A stretch of DNA of 64,000 nt, from assembly GCF_000710345.2 (NCBI RefSeq), contig NZ_KL537415.1, positions 40,433 to 104,432 of the forward strand, in the 5' to 3' direction. Made by a program: the position numbers and the translations under genes. Each line of letters begins with the position of its first letter. Position 1 is the first letter of the stretch. This DNA comes from Curtobacterium sp. S6 (GTDB lineage: Bacteria; Actinomycetota; Actinomycetes; Actinomycetales; Micrococcaceae). Shown here one piece after another: positions 60,085 to 64,000 of this stretch. The notes beneath the pieces were generated by a model. The model did no database searches. It saw only the letters and a program-made list of their open reading frames with translations, and was not told where the DNA came from.

Positions 60085-62706
60085 ATGCGTTCTCTCCGTA
60101 CCCTGACCGCTGCCTGCCTTGTGGCTGGAGCCGTCGGCCTCGCCGCCACCCAGGCCTCGGCGGCCCCGCCCGCGGGCCCCACGGGCAAGTAGCAGTCCCA
60201 AGCCCAGTCGGGCGACTCCTCCCTGGCCAAGGCCACGGGTTCCGCCGCCAGCGTCCCCGCCGCGACGGTCGAGGACACCACGGACCGGGTGGTCGTGAAG
60301 TTCAAGGACAGCACGCCCGAGGCCACCAAGGACCAGGTCGTCCAGGACACCGCGCAAACCACCCCGGCCAAGGACGCCAAGATCGTCAAGACCTCGGCGG
60401 CGGATTCCGACGTCGTGCAGTCCTCCAAGAAGCTGAACGCCGCCGAGCAGGATCAGGTCGTCCAGAAGCTCTCGAACGAGCCGACCGTCGAGTTCGCCGA
60501 GGCGGACAAGATCGTCAAGAACGCGACCGCCGGCTACCCGACCACGCCGAACGACCCCTACTTCGGGCCGTACCAGTGGAACATGCGGATCATCGACGCG
60601 CCGGGCGCGTGGCAGAGCGCCACGGGCGCGGGCCAGACCATCGGCGTGGTGGATACCGGCACGACCAACCACCCGGACCTGAACTCGAAGGTCGTCAGCG
60701 GCTACGACTTCGTCTCGCCCGACTACGACCGCGACGGCGTGTACGGACGCGATTCCGATCCGACCGACCCCGGCGTCATGGCCGCGGGCGAAAACTGGCA
60801 CGGGACGCATGTCGAAGGCATCGCGGGAGCCTCGACCAACAACGGCATCGGCGTCACGGGGGTCGCCCCGGACGCCAGGATTCAGCCGGTTCGGGCCTTC
60901 GGCATCGGGGCCTCCGGTTACGTGTCGGATTTCGCCGACGCGATCACCTGGGCCTCCGGCGGACGCGTCGCCGGGGCCCCCGCCAACCCGAACCCCTCGA
61001 CCGTCGTCAACTTCTCGGCGGCCTGGCCCGGCCAGTGCTCCTCGATCCTGAAGTCCGCTATCGACGGCGCGTATTCCCGCAACGTTCCCGTGGTGGTGGC
61101 CGCCGGCAACTCCGGCGTCAACGCGAACGACGTAACCCCGGCCAACTGCCTGGGCGCCGTCGTGGTCGGTGCCACCGCGTCCTCGGACGTCATGACCGGA
61201 TACTCGAACTACGGCCCGATGCTCGACGTCGTCGCCCCCGGCGGGTCCACCGGCCAGGACATTTGGTCCACCTACAACACCGGTTACTCGGCCCCCGCCG
61301 CGGCCTCCTACGGCACGTTGAACGGGACCTCCATGGCATCGCCCCACGTCGCGGGCGTCATCGCCCTGATGAAGCAGCGCAACCCGGGCATCGGCATCGA
61401 GCAGATCCGCAATATCCTGGTCTCGACGGGCAGCAACGTCGGCGGATACCCGCGGATCAACGCGAAGGCCGCCGTCAACGCGGTGGCGCCCGCGGCCGGT
61501 GCGACCCCCGTGGTCAGCGGCGGCATCAAGAACCTCTACGACGCGCTCGGCGGTTCGGGCACCTTCGGCTCGCCCCGGGCCAATGAACGCGGCGGGCTGG
61601 TCGACGGCGGCGTCTACCAGGAGTTCACCAAGAACTACACGATCTATTGGACCCCCTTCACCGGAACCCATTCGGTGAACTTCAGCGGGGCCATCGGCGC
61701 CAAGTTCAAGGCCGGCGGGTACGAGCGCGGCTACGGATACCCGACCTCGGAAGAGTTCAAGCAGAACGGCTTCTCCTACCAGTGGTTCAAGACCAAGTCG
61801 GGGAAGTCGACCCTGATCATGTGGACCCCGAGCACCGGCGCCCAGGCGATCAACGAGTCCGGCAGCATCGGTAATCGCTGGGTCCAGCTGGGCCGGGAGA
61901 ACGGCTCCGGCTTCCCGACCAGCGACGAGGTCTCGAAGAGCGGCATGGCGTACCAGTGGTTCAAGAAGGGCAACACCAGCACCTTCTACATGTGGAGCCC
62001 CGCGACCGGTACCCACCTCATCAACGAGGGCAGCGGCATCGGGAGCAAGTGGGCCCAGGACGGGCGCGAAAACGGCTCGGGCATTCCCACGAGCGACGAA
62101 TTGTCCAAGACCAACCTGGCCTACCAGTGGTTCAAGAACGGAAACGTCTCCAACCTGTACATGTGGACACCCGGGACCGGAACCCACACGATCAAGGAAT
62201 CCGGAAGCATCGGAAACCGCTGGATTCAGCAGGGCCGAGAGAACGGCTCGGGCGCGCCGACCAGCGACGAGATCTCCAAGAACGGCACGGCCTACCAGTG
62301 GTTCGTCAAGGGCAGCACCAGTAGCTTCTACATGTGGAGCCCCGCGACCGGAACGCACATCGTCAACGAATCCGGCGGCATCGGCGGCAAATGGGCTCAG
62401 GACGGCCGCGAGAACGGCTCCGGGATTCCCACGAGCGACGAAATCACCAAGTCCAACCTGGCCTACCAGTGGTTCAAGAAGGGCGGGGTGTCCAACCTGT
62501 ACATGTGGACGCCCGGCACCGGAACCCACACGATCGTCGAGACCGGCGCCATCGGTGGGGCGTGGATCAACAATGGCCGCGAGACCGGTTGGGGCGCGCC
62601 CACCACGGACGAATACCGCGGATCGGACGGCAAGGTCCACCAGAAATTCGCCAAGGGCGTCGAGGTCACCTGGTCCGCCTCGGAGGGGGTCCGCGTGATC
62701 CGCTGA
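60085..62706 (+). pseudogene. Secreted subtilisin-like (S8) protease with LGFP repeats, interrupted by an amber codon
   Basis: The frame from ATG 60085 encodes a signal peptide (AACLVAGAVGLAATQASA), then TAG at codon 36 (60190-60192, ...PTGK-TAG-QSQAQ...), then 838 uninterrupted codons. A CAG-to-TAG change would explain it. After the stop come a propeptide-like region, the S8 domain with D190 (VVDTGTTNHPD), H239 (NWHGTHVEGI) and S416 (NGTSMASPHVAG), and LGFP repeats that should bind cell wall. Without readthrough only a 35-residue signal peptide is made. Internal starts such as GTG 60289 would give a cytosolic protein. Confidence 0.82.
61519..62703 (+). repeat. LGFP-type 57-residue repeats in 342-bp double units
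   Basis: About six to seven units with the pattern YMWxPxTGTHxIxExGxIGxxW, GRENGSGxPTSDE, YQWFK. The phrase ATGTGG starts at 61819, 61990, 62161 and 62503, i.e. steps of 171 bp. Alternate units are most alike, giving a 342-bp higher-order repeat consistent with pairwise duplication. Confidence 0.85.
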
Positions 62707-62725
62707 GGCTCCGACCCCACGCACG

Positions 62726-62773
62726 ACGACGCCGCCCGCGCCGCTGGTTTCTCAGCGGGGCGGGCGGCGTCGT
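62726..62773. terminator. Bidirectional terminator
   Basis: A perfect 14-bp stem (62726-62739 with 62760-62773) with an inner 6-bp stem (62741-62746 with 62753-62758) between convergent genes. Confidence 0.88.
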
Positions 62774-62783
62774 TCCAGGTGGG

Positions 62784-63605
62784 CTACGCCCCGACCTTCC
62801 GCAGGGTCAGCGTTTGCTCGGCGCGCCCGAAGGCACCGCGATCATCGTGAAGGATCGAGGAGGTCAGCCCGATGCCGTCGGTCCCGAAGCTCACGAAGTT
62901 CTCCAGGCCCAGCCATTCGCCTTCCGGCTCGCGGAAGAGGTGAATCTGAAGGTCAACGTTCGGGAAAATCCACGCCCCGTCGCCGGGGGCCACGCGGGTC
63001 GCGATGCCGTTCGAGGCGTCCACGACGCCCATGAGCCGGACCCAGTCCGGCGAGTCCTGGCCCTCCACGAGCGGTAGCGTCGGGCGAATCCACCCGAGGC
63101 CGTGCCCGCTCCGGTGGCCCGGCGCCTGGAAGCCCTCGATGGACCGGATGAAGCCACCCGGCCACACGTCGGAGGCCCGCCACGTCGTGGATTCCTCGCG
63201 CGACGGGATGCTCGCTTCCTCCGTCGCGGCCACCTCGCTCGTGTCCGAAGTGATCAGGCGCCACGCCGTCGCCCGGATCGCGGTGCGGCCGCCGGCGATC
63301 AACTCCGCCTGGATCAGCTCGATCGTGCGGCCGGGACGGATGGTCGAGGTCACCACCTCGAACTCTCCTCCGGGGATCACGCCGAGAATCTCGAAGCCGA
63401 TGCGGGCGATGCGCATGCCCTCTCGCGGTTCGTGACGGCTCAGGCAGTGCGCCATGATTCCCGAGGCCGGGGCCATGTGCTGCTCGTGCTCGTTCCACGC
63501 CCCCTGAGCGTGAATCGTGGAACGGAACCGCCCCTGCCCTTCCTCCACGTAATAGGCATCCGCCTGCGTGAGTTCCTGCGGCTGTTGCTGACTCGTGTGC
63601 TCCAT
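62784..63605 (-). CDS. TesB-like acyl-CoA thioesterase (double hotdog)
   Basis: The 273-residue product shows two hotdog halves. The N-terminal half has GRFRSTIHAQGAWNEHEQHMAPASGIMAHCL and EFEVVTSTIRPGRTIELIQAEL. The C-terminal half has RLMGVVDASNGIATRV and FPNVDLQIHLFREPEGEWLGL. The DxxN-type segment VDASNG and the Thr/Gln region fit TesB/YbgC-like hydrolases of acyl-CoA. ATG 63605 has GGGAGG upstream. Confidence 0.82.
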   Translation of the reverse strand: MEHTSQQQPQELTQADAYYVEEGQGRFRSTIHAQGAWNEHEQHMAPASGIMAHCLSRHEPREGMRIARIGFEILGVIPGGEFEVVTSTIRPGRTIELIQAELIAGGRTAIRATAWRLITSDTSEVAATEEASIPSREESTTWRASDVWPGGFIRSIEGFQAPGHRSGHGLGWIRPTLPLVEGQDSPDWVRLMGVVDASNGIATRVAPGDGAWIFPNVDLQIHLFREPEGEWLGLENFVSFGTDGIGLTSSILHDDRGAFGRAEQTLTLRKVGA

Positions 63606-63794
63606 GCGTCCTCCCTGGTGCCCGGTCCGTCGCACGCCGGGTCGTGGGGCCGTCCGCCCGGTGGCGCGCGGCCCGCGATGTCGTCCTCGTCATCGAGGTT
63701 CTGTGACGGACCTTACCCGGAACGGGCGTCGTACCTCGCACATCCGTACACTTGGTCCAAAGATCACGCGCCCACCGACACACCAGGGGACTCC

Positions 63795-64000
63795 ATGACG
63801 CCGAAACTGATGGCCTTCGACCTCGACGGAACCCTGGTTTTTGACCAGCGGATCAGCCGGGAGAGCATCGAGGCCATTCAGGCCTGGCAGGCCGCGGGTA
63901 ACGTGGCCGTCTGCTCGACGGGCAAGTCCATCGCCGCGACGATCCACGCCCTGAAGGGCACTGGCCTCCGGTTCGACTATTACGTCTTGTATACCGGCGG
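63795..64000 (+). CDS. HAD-superfamily (Cof/IIB-like) phosphatase, 3' end outside window
   Basis: The first 68 codons are present. Motif I AFDLDGTLVFD with nucleophile Asp is near residue 8, and motif II VCSTGKSIAAT near residue 39. The FDYYVLYTGG sequence matches Cof-type sugar phosphatases. Start MTPKLM follows GGGGA. Substrate unknown. Confidence 0.85.
   Translation, partial: MTPKLMAFDLDGTLVFDQRISRESIEAIQAWQAAGNVAVCSTGKSIAATIHALKGTGLRFDYYVLYTG

Noticed and set aside
44815-60192. Recoding of TAG as a sense codon
   Set aside because: Many normal genes here end in TAG with sensible downstream context; three interrupted genes are better explained by mutation or sequencing error.
1-64000. CRISPR arrays, tRNA, rRNA, insertion sequences, att sites
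   Set aside because: Looked for regular direct repeats, cloverleaf-like segments with CCA ends and transposase frames; none found by eye.

Overview
The window is high-G+C DNA with densely packed genes, many ATGA/GTGA start-stop overlaps and GTG/TTG starts. The gene types fit an actinobacterium, most likely order Micrococcales: an LAXTG-type (class E-like) wall-sorting signal, LGFP wall-binding repeats, a DUF664/mycothiol-type DinB protein, a DUF1524-excalibur secreted nuclease, AmaP/Asp23/DUF6286 gene sets and a two-gene GT39 plus GT2-GtrA mannosyltransferase pair. I cannot assign a genus from the sequence alone. No tRNA, rRNA, IS element or CRISPR array was found.

Layout. 0-12.8 kb: tail of a wall-anchored protein, UDP-glucose dehydrogenase, flavin reductase, a structured RNA with C-rich loops, an ArgE-like M20 deacetylase, TetR, a GT39/GT2-GtrA pair, a membrane-anchored Ser/Gly/Gln-rich protein divergent from an OmpR/HK two-component system, and a DinB protein. 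13.0-19.3 kb: an organosulfur locus (ssuD-like divergent from ssuABC-like plus a TauD-type dioxygenase), followed by a possible structured leader and a paired SMR exporter. 19.5-23.8 kb: a translationally coupled acyl-CoA dehydrogenase / PIG-L-methyltransferase fusion / GT2 operon and an unknown membrane protein. 24.2-29.2 kb: a sugar or polyol locus (two Gfo/Idh dehydrogenases, an isomerase, a GPH symporter) with TTGCCAC-type operator candidates that recur before another isomerase at 34.2 kb. 29.3-33.3 kb: a divergent Asp23 stress module with an ECF-like sigma factor and a protein that joins a zinc anti-sigma motif to an Asp23-like domain. 33.4-40.8 kb: the histidine utilisation operon hutUIGH with divergent hutC and a textbook TGTA-N2-TACA operator.

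40.9-51.9 kb is the accessory part: a PH-domain membrane protein, a secreted HNH nuclease, a YoeB/Txe toxin fragment, a secreted chorismate mutase, a complete tiny transcription unit for a 27-residue amphipathic peptide (promoter, palindrome, RBS, terminator) beside an unlisted 57-residue membrane protein, a toxin-antitoxin pair with an amber codon in each gene, and a type I restriction-modification operon (hsdM-hsdS-hsdR). 52.0-64.0 kb: small membrane proteins, an acryloyl-CoA-reductase-like MDR, arylamine N-acetyltransferase, a sugar porter, a heptapeptide-repeat membrane protein, an orphan LicT-type antiterminator, a GT2, a secreted subtilisin with C-terminal LGFP repeats interrupted by an amber codon just after its signal peptide, a thioesterase and the start of a HAD phosphatase.

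The best candidates for something undescribed are the 27-residue peptide unit (44.04-44.61 kb), the ZAS-Asp23 protein with its sigma factor (31.8-33.3 kb), the two RNA elements with competing pairings (3.05-3.19 and 18.21-18.29 kb), and the acyl-CoA dehydrogenase / PIG-L-methyltransferase / GT2 operon (19.5-22.65 kb).
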